DNA of 64,000 nucleotides from Dyadobacter psychrophilus (GCF_900167945.1 NZ_FUZA01000001.1:124001-188000), one strand, 5' to 3'; positions 22,724-32,637 are shown, counted from the stretch's first letter. Notes: a model not told the origin generated them from the letters alone. Program-made: numbers and translations.

Positions 22724-23092
22724 TGGAGATGCAGGGAGTCGAACCCTGGTCCAGAACAGGGAAACCCTGCGCCTTCTACATGCTTATCCTCGATTAGGTT
22801 GTCGGGCCAGACAAGGTTCGCGGCGGACCCGCGTCATGACCTTAGATACTGGTGTCTCGTTGAATTTCCGTATCACTATTTCAACCAGCGCTGATTTGCG
22901 ACACCCCCGAGCCCAACCATCAGCACGTAGGTTGGAGGGATGATGGCATTAGCTAAATCCTCCGGATTAGGCTGCCATGGCGTAAGTAGATTCGCCAGTT
23001 ATTGTTTGAGACCATTATTTACGGGAGGTAATCTCAACTCCCGACATGCTTACACACAGACTTCCAACCCGCTGTCAATTCCAGTCACCCCC
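22724..23092 (-). ncRNA. ssrA: tmRNA
   Basis: The minus strand starts GGGGGTGACTGGAATTGACA (5' end at 23092) and ends GGTTCGACTCCCTGCATCTC plus CA (22724), both signatures of tmRNA. GGGGGUG pairs with CAUCUCC to form the tRNA-like acceptor stem, and the T-loop is UUCGACU. The tag reading frame at 22996-22967 is GGC GAA TCT ACT TAC GCC ATG GCA GCC TAA, giving the degradation tag (A)GESTYAMAA. The next genomic bases read CTA and not CCA, so the CCA tail is presumably added after processing. It rescues stalled ribosomes with SmpB. The 3' end is the presumed target of the adjacent integrase. Confidence 0.96.
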
Positions 23093-23327
23093 ATTATTAA
23101 GTTGGCATTCGGACTTCACAATAGCAGCTAAACGCTGCCAGGTTAAAGTTTCATTGCATAGAAAGTTACACTTTTTAAATCCAAAAAGTTCAGCAGATAT
23201 TTTAACAGGCATCAAAAATTCAAGTAACAATTCCTAAAACACTGAACAACAACCCACTGCAACCACAAATTATTTAACCCAAATCCTTCACACATTCATT
23301 CACACATTCAACCATCAACTCATTATT

Positions 23328-25637
23328 TCAAAACTCCCACCGATAACTCAGAACCGGAATCAGACCAAGCTGATATTGTGTTACAACTGCATCCTTTCGC
23401 TTGTCAAAATAACGATATGCCTCATTTTTTGTCCCGGAAACATTCTGCAGGTCGATCGCCAAAGTTCTGCTGAATTTTGCTTTGCTTTTTTTCCAGTAAA
23501 TCCGGAGATCGGGCCGGAAATAGTCTTTCATTTTGACAGAGTAATGACTTTGCGCCTCGTAAAGCGTGGTTTTTAGCGTTTCGGAATATTTCACATCAAT
23601 GGGCTTATCCCGAAATCCGCCCAGCCATAGTACTTTCACATTAACACCCCACAAATTTTCACTGCCCGACTTGAATTCTTTCCCACCTGTAAAGCTGAAT
23701 GTATGCCTTCCATTAAAGCGCGCTTCATGCCTTTCACCGAACAAATCGACGTAAGTGGCATCATACAGTGAAGCGGAAACCAGCATATAATAGTCATTGG
23801 TCAGGAGTTTTTGAAAACTTGCCTCGACACCATAATTCCTGGCAGTTCCGCTGTTTTTCAAAAATTCATAAGGAACCTCCTCAACCAAATTGACCCCCGA
23901 GTAATTATCTCGCAACCCCTGTCCTATCAGCACGTCAAACAAATGCTGATAGTAGGCCTCTATTTTCAGGCTGCTGTTTTTTGGAAGTGATTTTTGATAC
24001 CCCAAAACAATTTGTTGTGAACGTGTCGGAGAAAGGTTTCTGTTATTGTAATAATCTGTATCATAAATATGTGTGGCATACAAACCGGCCGTTTGCATTT
24101 GACTGTAAAGGCCAAAAGATGCATTGAGCTGATCCGTCTCATTAAACTGCCATTTGACCGCAGCGCGCGGCTCCGGCAATGCACTTAATTTATCGGTTCT
24201 TTCCACCTGGCTGAGCATTGCGTGAAGTCCAACTTCCGCTGAAATTCTGGGTGCAATCTGGAATGACCATTTCACAAATGGCTGAATAACCAGGCTTTTC
24301 AGGTCAGTATTCGCGGACCAGACATCTGTCTTATAGTGATTCAATGTTACAAAAAGTCCTCCCTGAAATCTGAATCGCGGGTTGTAGCGATAAGTTAATG
24401 TCGTGTTCAGCGAAACTTTACCGTTAATAAGTTGCTGATCATCCAGAAGCTCGTTTTTTTCAAAATTCCTGCTGTTGACGGCATATGCGACCCTGGAACT
24501 ATATAATGTCGAGCCTACCAGTGCTGCGCGGAACGACAATTTGTTGCCGAGCGGTTGCTCGAATGTTAATCCACTGGCGAACATTCTGTTTTTGTATAAA
24601 ATACTTTGTCCATCCTTCGCAAACTCCCAGGTTGTGGTATCCTTCTCAGGCTCGAAAGTGTTGCTGCTCACTCCGCCCATTCCAAAAACTGTAAGCTTCC
24701 CCCCTTTGACCGTCGGGAAATTGAGATTGAATGACAAATCCTGAAACCGAATATCTTCTCCGCCAAACTTGACACCCATGGCTCCGAGCAAACCGGTAAA
24801 TGAATAGCGATAATTGATGAGATAGGATGCCTTTGATTTTTTGGAAAATGGCCCTTCCGCCGCAAAATCGAGCCCTAGCAAGCTGGCTTGTGCGGTAAAT
24901 TCTGTTTTCTCATCGTTCCCGGTTCGCAAATGCATATCCAGGATCCCGCCGTTCACGTTGCCGTACTGTGCCGGAAAGGCTCCCGATAAAAACTGGGACG
25001 TCCCCAAAAGTTGGGTGCTTAAAATGTTTACACCGCCGCCTGTTGACGTCGGGCGATCGCTGAAAGTGCCTGCATTGGACAAGTGGTTAGGGTTCACGAT
25101 CTCAACACCTTCCAGTCTCCATTGCATACTATTGGGCGAATTTCCCCTGATTACCAGTCCGTTTGCTTGATCATTAGCGGCAGCAACTCCCGGAAAAGAC
25201 GTAGCCACCCGTGCGGGATCCATGTAAGTGGCTGCGTACCTGAATGTTTGCTCTATTGTAATTTCCTGAATGCTGTTATACGAAACCGGCCGGGTCGCAG
25301 TCACGGTTGTCTCGTTCAATTGCTTTCCGGACGGGAGCAGTCTTATCTGCTGCACATTTTCCTTTCCTGACTCCAAAAGCAATTCCGAAATCAGAGCGGT
25401 TGTGTAACCCAGGTAAGAAACGTTCAACTGGTAACGGCCCACATTAATGTTCTCAAACCTGAATGCGCCTTGGGAGTCTGTGATCGCACCTGTTTGGGTG
25501 GGAGAAAGTAAAACCGTAGCGCCTGGTAATGGCATGCCAGTATCGGCATCTTTAATTGTCCCGCGAATGGTGGAAGTGAAACTTTGGGCGAGCCCTGGTG
25601 TGGCAAAAACAAGCAGGCAGAGTAAAATTCTGAGCAT
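23328..25637 (-). CDS. TonB-dependent receptor with CarboxypepD-like N-terminal domain
   Basis: 769 residues. A signal peptide (MLRILLCLLVFATPGLAQS) is followed by a carboxypeptidase-regulatory-like domain (about 20-105, GTIKDADTGMPLPGATVLL). Then come a plug with NPNHLSNAGTF and DRPTSTGGGVNILSTQ, and a beta-barrel ending in an aromatic residue (SYRWEF), the usual outer-membrane sorting end. There is no SusD partner and no fused sensor domain, so it resembles peptide, siderophore or metal receptors more than glycan SusC. It is divergent from the PepSY-like lipoprotein gene (159 bp apart). The substrate is unknown. Confidence 0.92.
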   Translation of the reverse strand: MLRILLCLLVFATPGLAQSFTSTIRGTIKDADTGMPLPGATVLLSPTQTGAITDSQGAFRFENINVGRYQLNVSYLGYTTALISELLLESGKENVQQIRLLPSGKQLNETTVTATRPVSYNSIQEITIEQTFRYAATYMDPARVATSFPGVAAANDQANGLVIRGNSPNSMQWRLEGVEIVNPNHLSNAGTFSDRPTSTGGGVNILSTQLLGTSQFLSGAFPAQYGNVNGGILDMHLRTGNDEKTEFTAQASLLGLDFAAEGPFSKKSKASYLINYRYSFTGLLGAMGVKFGGEDIRFQDLSFNLNFPTVKGGKLTVFGMGGVSSNTFEPEKDTTTWEFAKDGQSILYKNRMFASGLTFEQPLGNKLSFRAALVGSTLYSSRVAYAVNSRNFEKNELLDDQQLINGKVSLNTTLTYRYNPRFRFQGGLFVTLNHYKTDVWSANTDLKSLVIQPFVKWSFQIAPRISAEVGLHAMLSQVERTDKLSALPEPRAAVKWQFNETDQLNASFGLYSQMQTAGLYATHIYDTDYYNNRNLSPTRSQQIVLGYQKSLPKNSSLKIEAYYQHLFDVLIGQGLRDNYSGVNLVEEVPYEFLKNSGTARNYGVEASFQKLLTNDYYMLVSASLYDATYVDLFGERHEARFNGRHTFSFTGGKEFKSGSENLWGVNVKVLWLGGFRDKPIDVKYSETLKTTLYEAQSHYSVKMKDYFRPDLRIYWKKSKAKFSRTLAIDLQNVSGTKNEAYRYFDKRKDAVVTQYQLGLIPVLSYRWEF

Positions 25638-25796
25638 TTGAGAACGAGTAAAGTAATGTCCACAAAAATAGTGTCTTCCTGTTTACTAACTGTCCTGCTC
25701 AAAAAAATTCAAAAAACATGCAAACTGCGTAGGGGGATCTTGTTTTTGAGTTGTCAAAAGGCGAAGTAATGTTTCAATTTAACCAATTATAAAATA

Positions 25797-26231
25797 ATGA
25801 AAGCGCTCTCAATTTACTTCTTACTGATCCTTTTGGCCGTGTCGGGCTGTGATAATGAGAAAGTTGTAGACGAAACCAACTTGCCGCCACAAGCCTCCGA
25901 GTTCATTGAAGCTCATTTTCCGAATGCCCGCATTGCCCGTGTCGTGCGCGACCGCGACGACCTGCTTACCAGTTTTGACGTGATCCTCGACAATCAGGTT
26001 GAGCTGGAATTTGATAAGCAGGGAGAATGTTTCAGTGTGGATGGCAATGCAAATGACAAATTACCAGACAGCGTGATCCCACTGAAAATCCTGGAATATG
26101 TTCAGAAAAACCATTCTGATAAATTCATTACCGACTGGGAGAAAAATAAAACAACGCAGGAAGTAAGTTTGTCGGATAATAAAGAGCTTGTCTTCAATTT
26201 GAGCGGCACATTCCTTCGAATTGACGATTAA
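25797..26231 (+). CDS. PepSY-like periplasmic lipoprotein
   Basis: 144 residues with a lipoprotein signal (LLAVSGC, lipobox cysteine near residue 18). Two PepSY-like/DUF2874 repeats follow: residues about 30-85 (PPQASEFIEAHFPNARIARV) and about 90-144 (IPLKILEYVQKNHSDKFITD). Members are secreted or lipid-anchored in Bacteroidota and have no defined activity. It is divergent from the TonB receptor and convergent with susD, with a strong terminator at 26261. Confidence 0.82.
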   Translation: MKALSIYFLLILLAVSGCDNEKVVDETNLPPQASEFIEAHFPNARIARVVRDRDDLLTSFDVILDNQVELEFDKQGECFSVDGNANDKLPDSVIPLKILEYVQKNHSDKFITDWEKNKTTQEVSLSDNKELVFNLSGTFLRIDD

Positions 26232-26260
26232 TTCATATTATTTGGTGGGTGTAATAACAA

Positions 26261-26290
26261 AACGAGGGCGACCAATTGGCCGCCCTCGTT
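26261..26290. terminator. Bidirectional terminator
   Basis: AACGAGGGCG (26261-26270) pairs with CGCCCTCGTT (26281-26290), 10 bp around ACCAATTGGC, which can extend the pairing. It is flanked by A-rich and T-rich sequence and separates the convergent PepSY-like and susD genes. Confidence 0.85.
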
Positions 26291-26306
26291 TGTTATTTTA
26301 AGCAGA

Positions 26307-28070
26307 TCAATAACCTGGGTTCTGCGTCAATGTAGGCTTGCCATCCAGCTGGCTGTTCAGGATCTCATCCTGTGGAAGTGGATAGTAATTGTTTTTCTCA
26401 GTAAAGGTCTTTCCGGCCATGTAGCCTCTTTTGCTAAATGTGCGACCAGATGGTTCCTTGCCCGGAACGGCTTCTTCGGCAGCATATTTGTTAAGCACTT
26501 TGGCTGCAATGCCCCAGCGAACCAGGTCAAAGAAACGGTGGCCTTCCATCGCAAATTCAAGTCTCTGCTCCATGCGGACAGCATTTCTTGCATATTCAGC
26601 TCCCTTGCTTGCGAATGTTCCTGCCGGATATGGCTCCACTTTGTAAGTTACCGAAGCATCCTGAACTGAACCTGTTTTGGCGCGCAGACGGATTTGGTTT
26701 ACATAACCTTCTGCAACCGCCAGATTTCCAAGTTCAACTTCGCATTCTGCCAGCCATAACAACACGTGTGAAAGCTTGATCATACGGAAGTTGTTGTTTA
26801 CGTTACGCTTGCTGGTTGAATGCGTTGTGCTGTTTTCCTCGGCCAGGTAATACATCCATTTTTTACCAGTAAACGGACCTGCATAAACCTGATCACGAAT
26901 CCAGGCTGAGCCAGGCATAGGGCCCCAATCCAGGAAATTAACGCCACGACGGCCAACTGTCCAGTCAAGACGCGGATCTACGGGAACTGTTTTGTCCAGT
27001 GTAAATGCAGCTGAGCTTACTATTCCCTGATCATTTGGCAGATCCACTTTGTTATAAGTGTCAAGCGAACCATCGCCTGCTGCACCGATCATTGGTAAAC
27101 CGTTTTCGGTCTTGAAAGCATTTACAAGGTTGTGTGAGGCCTGGTAAAAACCGCAGCAGCCACGTCCCGGAGCACCGGCAGAGTATGGCCAGTTCAGGTT
27201 GTCACCTGCGTTACCATTATTACCATTCGTTCCGTCGTTCACAGAGAACTGAACTTCGAAGATAGATTCGGTATTGTTGTTTCCGGTTGTTCTGTAATTG
27301 TCATGATAATTGGCAACCAGTTTTTTACCTGAATTTTTCACAACGTCATCCAGCAAAGTTTTTGCTGCGGCCCATTTCTTTTGGAATAATAATGATTTGG
27401 CCAGGAAGGATTTGGCAGCCCACTGTGTTGCTCTTCCTTTTTGCGCCTGGACCGTTGGCAAATTGTCTGCTGCAAATTTGAAATCTTCTTCAATTTTAGG
27501 CCAAATATCCGTTGTATTAGGAATTTTGGTAGAATTGGGATCAGCAGACACATATACCGTTTCATCGATATACGGAATGTTGTTCCACATTTTCTTAGCC
27601 TCAAAATGGAAGTAACCTCTTAAAAAACGCGCCTCTGCAACAACCTGATTGATCTCTGCCTCGGTCATATCCTTTATCAATTCCCCCCTTGCGATCTGGA
27701 TCACTTCGTTACATCTTGCAACGCCGTCATACTGATGCCACCATTTGCCCAGGAAATAGGTGTTATCCGAAAGCCAGTTGTATTGTTCAATGAAAGACTG
27801 TTCAGGCTGGTCACCCGCATCTGTTCCTTTCACGGCATCGTCACTCGCAATCCCGCCAAACACATAGTTTGAAACCGTAGACTGGCGGCCTGTATTTCCG
27901 GACCCAACACCGTCAACAAGCGAATAAGCGCCTATTAGCAAGGCGTTTACGCCATTCTTGTTGCTTAATTGTTCCAGGGAAGCGCGCCCTTGTGGTTTTA
28001 GATCGAAAAAGCTGTCAGAGCAGGAAAAGCTCAGTCCAATTAAAACGATTAATATGGTTATTTTTTTCAT
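26307..28070 (-). CDS. SusD/RagB family nutrient-binding lipoprotein
   Basis: About 587 residues from the ATG at 28070 (MKKITILIVLIGLSFSCSDS), which provides the lipobox SFSC; the frame extends to 28115 but the extra 15 residues precede the signal peptide. SusD features are visible: early NGVNALLIGAYS, RFLRGYFHFEAKKMWN (TPR-like region, about 140-165), RMIKLSHVLLWLAECEVELG, NQIRLRAKTG, EGHRFFDLVRWG, and the C-terminal YYPLPQDEILNS. It caps the SusC pore on the cell surface and binds a glycan or other oligomer. The gene is 34 bp downstream of susC in one operon. No enzymes or anti-sigma factor adjoin, so the substrate is unknown. Confidence 0.95.
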   Translation of the reverse strand: MKKITILIVLIGLSFSCSDSFFDLKPQGRASLEQLSNKNGVNALLIGAYSLVDGVGSGNTGRQSTVSNYVFGGIASDDAVKGTDAGDQPEQSFIEQYNWLSDNTYFLGKWWHQYDGVARCNEVIQIARGELIKDMTEAEINQVVAEARFLRGYFHFEAKKMWNNIPYIDETVYVSADPNSTKIPNTTDIWPKIEEDFKFAADNLPTVQAQKGRATQWAAKSFLAKSLLFQKKWAAAKTLLDDVVKNSGKKLVANYHDNYRTTGNNNTESIFEVQFSVNDGTNGNNGNAGDNLNWPYSAGAPGRGCCGFYQASHNLVNAFKTENGLPMIGAAGDGSLDTYNKVDLPNDQGIVSSAAFTLDKTVPVDPRLDWTVGRRGVNFLDWGPMPGSAWIRDQVYAGPFTGKKWMYYLAEENSTTHSTSKRNVNNNFRMIKLSHVLLWLAECEVELGNLAVAEGYVNQIRLRAKTGSVQDASVTYKVEPYPAGTFASKGAEYARNAVRMEQRLEFAMEGHRFFDLVRWGIAAKVLNKYAAEEAVPGKEPSGRTFSKRGYMAGKTFTEKNNYYPLPQDEILNSQLDGKPTLTQNPGY

Positions 28071-28104
28071 TGTAATGATATGATATTTCGTGAATGTCAG
28101 AGGA

Positions 28105-31100
28105 TTAGAAACCAAAACGTAAGCCTACCAGATAGGATTTAGATACAGGATAAGCACCTTCATCCACACCCATATGCTTGTCTTCGTTGTTGTTACCAGA
28201 TCTTCTCAGGTTAATGTCCGGATCAAGTCCTGTGTATTTGGTGAATGTCAGCAGGTTCTGGCCTTGCAGATAAACCTGCGCCGAAGCGATTTTCACCCTT
28301 TTCAGCAATTTAACCGGCAAAGTGTAAGTCAACTGAACGTTTTTCACACGGAAATAAGAACCATCTTCCAGGAAGTAGGAAGAAACCTGCTGGCTTGTTG
28401 CATCACCTGAGTTCAGGCGCGGCAATTTGGCGTCATCACCTGATTTTTTCCAGGAATTGTATAGCATATCTTTCGACCTGTTACCCTGGAAAACATTGAA
28501 ATCTGTCCAGTATCTCACATAATTGAAGATCTCATTGCCTTGAACTCCCTGACCGAACACAGTCAGGTCAAATGCTTTGTAACCCACATTCAGGTTCACA
28601 CCGTAGTTGAAATCCGGGTGCGGGCTGCCAATGATGGTACGGTCAGCAGCAGTAATGATACCGTCACCGTTCACGTCGCGGAATTTGAAAGTTCCTTCAC
28701 GTGTATATGAACCGAATTTTGGCGCGGCATCCGCTTCTGCCTGGTCTTTGATTACACCATCAACAAAATAGCCATAATAGCTCGCGATCGGATAACCTGC
28801 CTTGGAGGCCGACATAGCCGGAAGACGTGTTGTGAAACCGAAGATCGTTGCATTAGGGTCGTTGTTCAGCTTAATCACTTCATTTTTGTAGTGACCGAAG
28901 TTCACGCCTGCTGCATAGTAGAAATCTCCTTTTTTATCACGGAAATTAAGTCCGATGTCAAATCCTTTATTGCTTACTTCACCAATGTTCGTGTAAGGGA
29001 TCGTTCCTGTTCCGGCTGTTCTTGGAATGGCAATCTGCGTCAACATATCCGTTGTTTTACGGTTGTATAAGTCAAGCACAAATTCCAGTTTACCGTTCAG
29101 CAACACGGCGTCGAGACCAATGTTGGTAGAAGTGTTGGTTTCCCATTTACCATTGTTGTTACCAAACTGCACAAGGTCAAATCCACCCACGATAGATGTT
29201 CCTGTTCCGTTGATATCATAAGCATTGTTTTGAGGGTCCGGCGCATACAGTGTGTAAGCATTGTAAACGTTCGGGATCAGCTGGTTACCTGTTTTACCCC
29301 AGCCAAAACGTAGTTTCAGATCATCCAAAACCTTTTTGGTTGGCTTCATGAATTCCAGCTCCGTCAACCTTAAACCCACAGAGAATGCAGGGAAAATACC
29401 GTAACGATTGGCTTCCGAGAAACGGGAAGAACCATCTCGGCGCAATGTAAAGTCAGCCAGCAACAGCTCTTTGAAACCGTAGTTGATTTTACCAAATTGC
29501 GAGAAAAGCGCAGTTCTTTCCGCACCTGCCCCTGCATTGGCCAAACCTGCCGCCGAACCTGCATCCAGGTAACGGTAGTCCAGGTCATCGAATGCAAAAC
29601 CACTCCTGCTAGCCTGGAAGGCGGCAAAATAGGTTTTAACAGCTTCTGTTCCCAGCAAAATATTGAAGTTGTGTACACCAAAAGTTTTGGCATAATTCAA
29701 TGTGTTGAACCACGTAATCGAACGGTCCAGGTTATTGATTACGTTCATGCTGTTGGCATTTCTGGATTCCGCTGCTTCAATGTCCCGGTGGAAATACTCC
29801 GAGCGGTTTGTCTGGTTGTATTCAAGACCAAAGCTTGTGCGCGCTACCAGTCCAGGCAAGATGTCCACTTGCGCAAACATGTTTCCGAACACGTGCGTAC
29901 CTCTTGTAATGTTGTCTTTTTCGCGATAGAGACGTGCCAGCGGGTTTGGCGCATTACCCAGGTTACTACCGCGGCTTCCTGCAAATCCGTTGTAAGCAGA
30001 GGTGTTGGTTCCACCCAAAGCAGTCGGGCCGCCTGTAATGTCAAACACAGGAATGATCGGGTGAACACGGATCGCAAACATGATCGGGTTACCCTCATCA
30101 TTATTGGTAATGCCTTGTCTTTCATCATAAGAGAATGTAAGGTTCTCTCCCACAGTGATCTTACCTTTTGTAAACTCGGTGTTGGCACGCACAGAATACC
30201 TTTTGTATTTGGTATATCTCAAAATACCGTCCTGCTTGAAATGGTTAGCAGAAATCGCATATTTTGCAGATTTTGAACCGCCACTCGCGCCGATCTGATA
30301 ATTGGAAATCGGAGCGGGATCGAAGATCACGTCCTGCCAGTCAGTTCCTTCTTTGTTGGCTTTCGTAATATTGAAGGCAGTTTTACCAAGCGCCGGATCT
30401 GCAATGTCGTTGGTGTAAGTAGTGCCGGCAGGCAACTCACCATACACGTTTGGATAAATGTAATCCGCGATGGTTTGGTTGCCGTTTTCATCAAATTTGT
30501 ACTGAACAGAGGGTGAAGTCGCAGAAGGATTTTTACCAGCGCCGAGATCAGACTGATACAAATACTGACCCAACTCCTGCGTATTCAACAAATCAAGCAT
30601 TTTGCCTGGTCGCTGCGTGCCGGTGTAGAAGTCAAATGTAATGCTTGGATCGCCTTGCTTTCCTTTTTTGGTGGTAATGATCACAACCCCGTTTGCCGCA
30701 CGCGCACCATAGATAGAAGCAGCAGAAGCATCTTTCAAAACCTGCATGGACTCTATGTCATTCGGGTTCAGCTGGTTAAGTGTTCCCTGCGTAGGCACAC
30801 CGTCGATTACATACAGCGGGCTGTTGTTGTTGATAGACCCGAAACCACGGATACGGACCATTGTTCCTCCGCCCGGCGAGTTATCGTTTCCAACGGTCAC
30901 ACCTGCCGCACGCCCTTGCAGCATTTGTGTAACACTCGCAGAAGGCACAGCAGTCAGTTCTTTCGTATTAATTACCGTTACAGCACCGGTAATGTCCTTT
31001 TTGCGCTGTGCGGCATAACCCGTTACAACCACTTCCGTAAGTGATTTCACATCCGCGCTCATGGCAATGTCAACTGTGCTGCGGTTTCCGATTTCAACTT

Positions 31101-31341
31101 CCTGGGTAAAGTAACCGATGTAGGAGACAACAAGTGTTCCTGAGGAGGATGGAGTAGCAAGCGAGAAACGACCGTCTGCATCCGTAGTTGTTCCGGTTGT
31201 CGTTCCTTTTAACAGGACGCTTACCCCGGGTAAAGGCACATTTTCGGCTGCATCAGTAATGCGTCCGCTTAGCTGGTTTTGTGCCCAGACGTGCAGGACA
31301 GAGAAACACAGTAAGATAGTCAGGTAGAGATTTTTTTTCAT
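28105..31341 (-). CDS. SusC/RagA family TonB-linked outer-membrane protein
   Basis: 1078 residues. After a signal peptide comes a CarboxypepD-like domain (SGRITDAAENVPLPGVSVLL), the TonB-box region and SusC motif (EVVVTGYAAQRKKDITGAV, about 105-123), a plug (PLYVIDGVP, DASAASIYGARAANGVVIIT), and a 22-strand barrel ending LVGLRFGF. It imports oligomers in TonB-dependent fashion together with the SusD lipoprotein encoded immediately downstream. No hybrid two-component regulator or sigma/anti-sigma pair lies beside it. It has a 378-bp upstream region shared with hemF. Confidence 0.96.
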   Translation of the reverse strand: MKKNLYLTILLCFSVLHVWAQNQLSGRITDAAENVPLPGVSVLLKGTTTGTTTDADGRFSLATPSSSGTLVVSYIGYFTQEVEIGNRSTVDIAMSADVKSLTEVVVTGYAAQRKKDITGAVTVINTKELTAVPSASVTQMLQGRAAGVTVGNDNSPGGGTMVRIRGFGSINNNSPLYVIDGVPTQGTLNQLNPNDIESMQVLKDASAASIYGARAANGVVIITTKKGKQGDPSITFDFYTGTQRPGKMLDLLNTQELGQYLYQSDLGAGKNPSATSPSVQYKFDENGNQTIADYIYPNVYGELPAGTTYTNDIADPALGKTAFNITKANKEGTDWQDVIFDPAPISNYQIGASGGSKSAKYAISANHFKQDGILRYTKYKRYSVRANTEFTKGKITVGENLTFSYDERQGITNNDEGNPIMFAIRVHPIIPVFDITGGPTALGGTNTSAYNGFAGSRGSNLGNAPNPLARLYREKDNITRGTHVFGNMFAQVDILPGLVARTSFGLEYNQTNRSEYFHRDIEAAESRNANSMNVINNLDRSITWFNTLNYAKTFGVHNFNILLGTEAVKTYFAAFQASRSGFAFDDLDYRYLDAGSAAGLANAGAGAERTALFSQFGKINYGFKELLLADFTLRRDGSSRFSEANRYGIFPAFSVGLRLTELEFMKPTKKVLDDLKLRFGWGKTGNQLIPNVYNAYTLYAPDPQNNAYDINGTGTSIVGGFDLVQFGNNNGKWETNTSTNIGLDAVLLNGKLEFVLDLYNRKTTDMLTQIAIPRTAGTGTIPYTNIGEVSNKGFDIGLNFRDKKGDFYYAAGVNFGHYKNEVIKLNNDPNATIFGFTTRLPAMSASKAGYPIASYYGYFVDGVIKDQAEADAAPKFGSYTREGTFKFRDVNGDGIITAADRTIIGSPHPDFNYGVNLNVGYKAFDLTVFGQGVQGNEIFNYVRYWTDFNVFQGNRSKDMLYNSWKKSGDDAKLPRLNSGDATSQQVSSYFLEDGSYFRVKNVQLTYTLPVKLLKRVKIASAQVYLQGQNLLTFTKYTGLDPDINLRRSGNNNEDKHMGVDEGAYPVSKSYLVGLRFGF

Positions 31342-31719
31342 TAACTGTTCGGGTTTGTTTAAAATATTAATAAAAAAAGAAGAATTTGTAACCTACTGTC
31401 ACATAACAGGGCTGGGCTGAAAACGGGCGTCTGATGGAAAATAGGCTATTACTGGCAAATTATAGAAAAAATCATAGATATCAAGAAAATCGCATCGGAT
31501 TTGACAACAATATCTTTCAAACGACGTTGTGAGCATTTTTTCGGTCATAAGTCACCATTTGTATACTTTTTTATAACGATTCAACTGTAAAATTTACTTA
31601 ATCCAATTTTATAAGCATATACGCAAATTGCTTTGATGATTGACGTTGCCGGTTTCAAACATTCACACGAGGCGTTTTGAGATTTATCGTAATTTTGCCT
31701 GCTACGATAACGGTTAAGT
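31342..31719. other. Divergent intergenic region susC/hemF
   Basis: The 378 bp are AT-rich with no protein-like ORF. A -7 element for hemF is seen at 31690-31697. No clear -7 element for susC was found by eye. Confidence 0.5.
31690..31697 (+). promoter_or_regulatory. -7 promoter element of hemF
   Basis: TAATTTTG is an exact TAnnTTTG match 23-30 bp before the hemF start codon. No convincing -33 TTTG at the normal distance was found, so the assignment is tentative. Confidence 0.4.
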
Positions 31720-32637
31720 ATGAAGGTTGACGAGATAGAAGGATTTTTTAAAGAATTGCAGGACAACATTTGCCGCGCGATTGAGGAGACGGACGGGACA
31801 GGAAAATTCAAAGAAGATCTTTGGGAACACCATTCAGGAGGAGGCGGCAGGACGCGGCTGATCCAGCATGGAAGCGTGCTGGAAAAAGGCGGCGTTAATT
31901 TTTCCAAGGTGCAGGGAGAAGTACACCCGCGACTTCGCCAGCAAATGAACCTGGGTGAAAACGACGACTTTCATTTCACGGCGACCGGCGTTTCGATCGT
32001 GATGCATCCTTATAATCCGCACGTGCCCATTATCCATATGAATGTGCGCTATTTTGAGCTGAGCAACGGAACCTGCTGGTTTGGCGGAGGCATTGATTTA
32101 ACTCCTCATTATATTAATGAAGCTGATGCAGCATTTTTTCACAATTACCTGAAACAATCCTGTGACAGGCACCACATTGATTTTTATCCTAAGTTTAAAA
32201 CGTGGGCCGACGATTATTTTTTTATCCAGCACAGAAATGAAACCCGCGGCATAGGCGGCATCTTCTTTGATTATTTGAAACCGGATGATGCGGGAAACGG
32301 AAACAATTTGTCTAAGGAAGCGTTGTTTGCATTTGTGAAGGAAATCGGCGAGTCGTTTGCTCCGATATACACGGCATTGATGCAAAAGCACCGCGACGAA
32401 CCCTATACGGAAGAGCAAAAACAATGGCAATTCCTGCGACGCGGCCGTTATGTAGAGTTCAATTTGGTTTGGGACCGTGGGACGAAGTTTGGGTTGGAAA
32501 CCAATGGCCGCACGGAATCTATATTAATGAGCTTGCCGCCTCAGGCTAATTGGGAATATAATTTCGAGCCGGTAGCTGGCTCGCCGGAAGCCAAAACCTT
32601 GGAAGCATTAAAAAAAGGGCTGAATTGGGCTTCCTGA
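31720..32637 (+). CDS. hemF: Oxygen-dependent coproporphyrinogen III oxidase
   Basis: 305 residues matching HemF along its whole length: HHSGGGGRTRLIQHGSVLEK (substrate region), HPYNPHVPIIHMNVRYFE, WFGGGIDLTPHYI, KTWADDYFFIQHRNETRGIG and RRGRYVEFNLVWDRGTKFGL. It converts coproporphyrinogen III to protoporphyrinogen IX using O2 in heme synthesis, in the cytoplasm. Use of the aerobic enzyme fits an aerobic or microaerobic organism. It is monocistronic, and its 3' end overlaps the convergent menC gene by 30 bp. Confidence 0.96.
   Translation: MKVDEIEGFFKELQDNICRAIEETDGTGKFKEDLWEHHSGGGGRTRLIQHGSVLEKGGVNFSKVQGEVHPRLRQQMNLGENDDFHFTATGVSIVMHPYNPHVPIIHMNVRYFELSNGTCWFGGGIDLTPHYINEADAAFFHNYLKQSCDRHHIDFYPKFKTWADDYFFIQHRNETRGIGGIFFDYLKPDDAGNGNNLSKEALFAFVKEIGESFAPIYTALMQKHRDEPYTEEQKQWQFLRRGRYVEFNLVWDRGTKFGLETNGRTESILMSLPPQANWEYNFEPVAGSPEAKTLEALKKGLNWAS

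Noticed and set aside
22683-23131. Plus-strand ORFs across the tmRNA gene
   Set aside because: They are explained by the structural RNA on the other strand and have no protein features.
29497-30276. 259-codon plus-strand ORF opposite susC
   Set aside because: It is antisense to the strongly supported SusC coding sequence, rich in Cys/Arg/His, with no protein motif.
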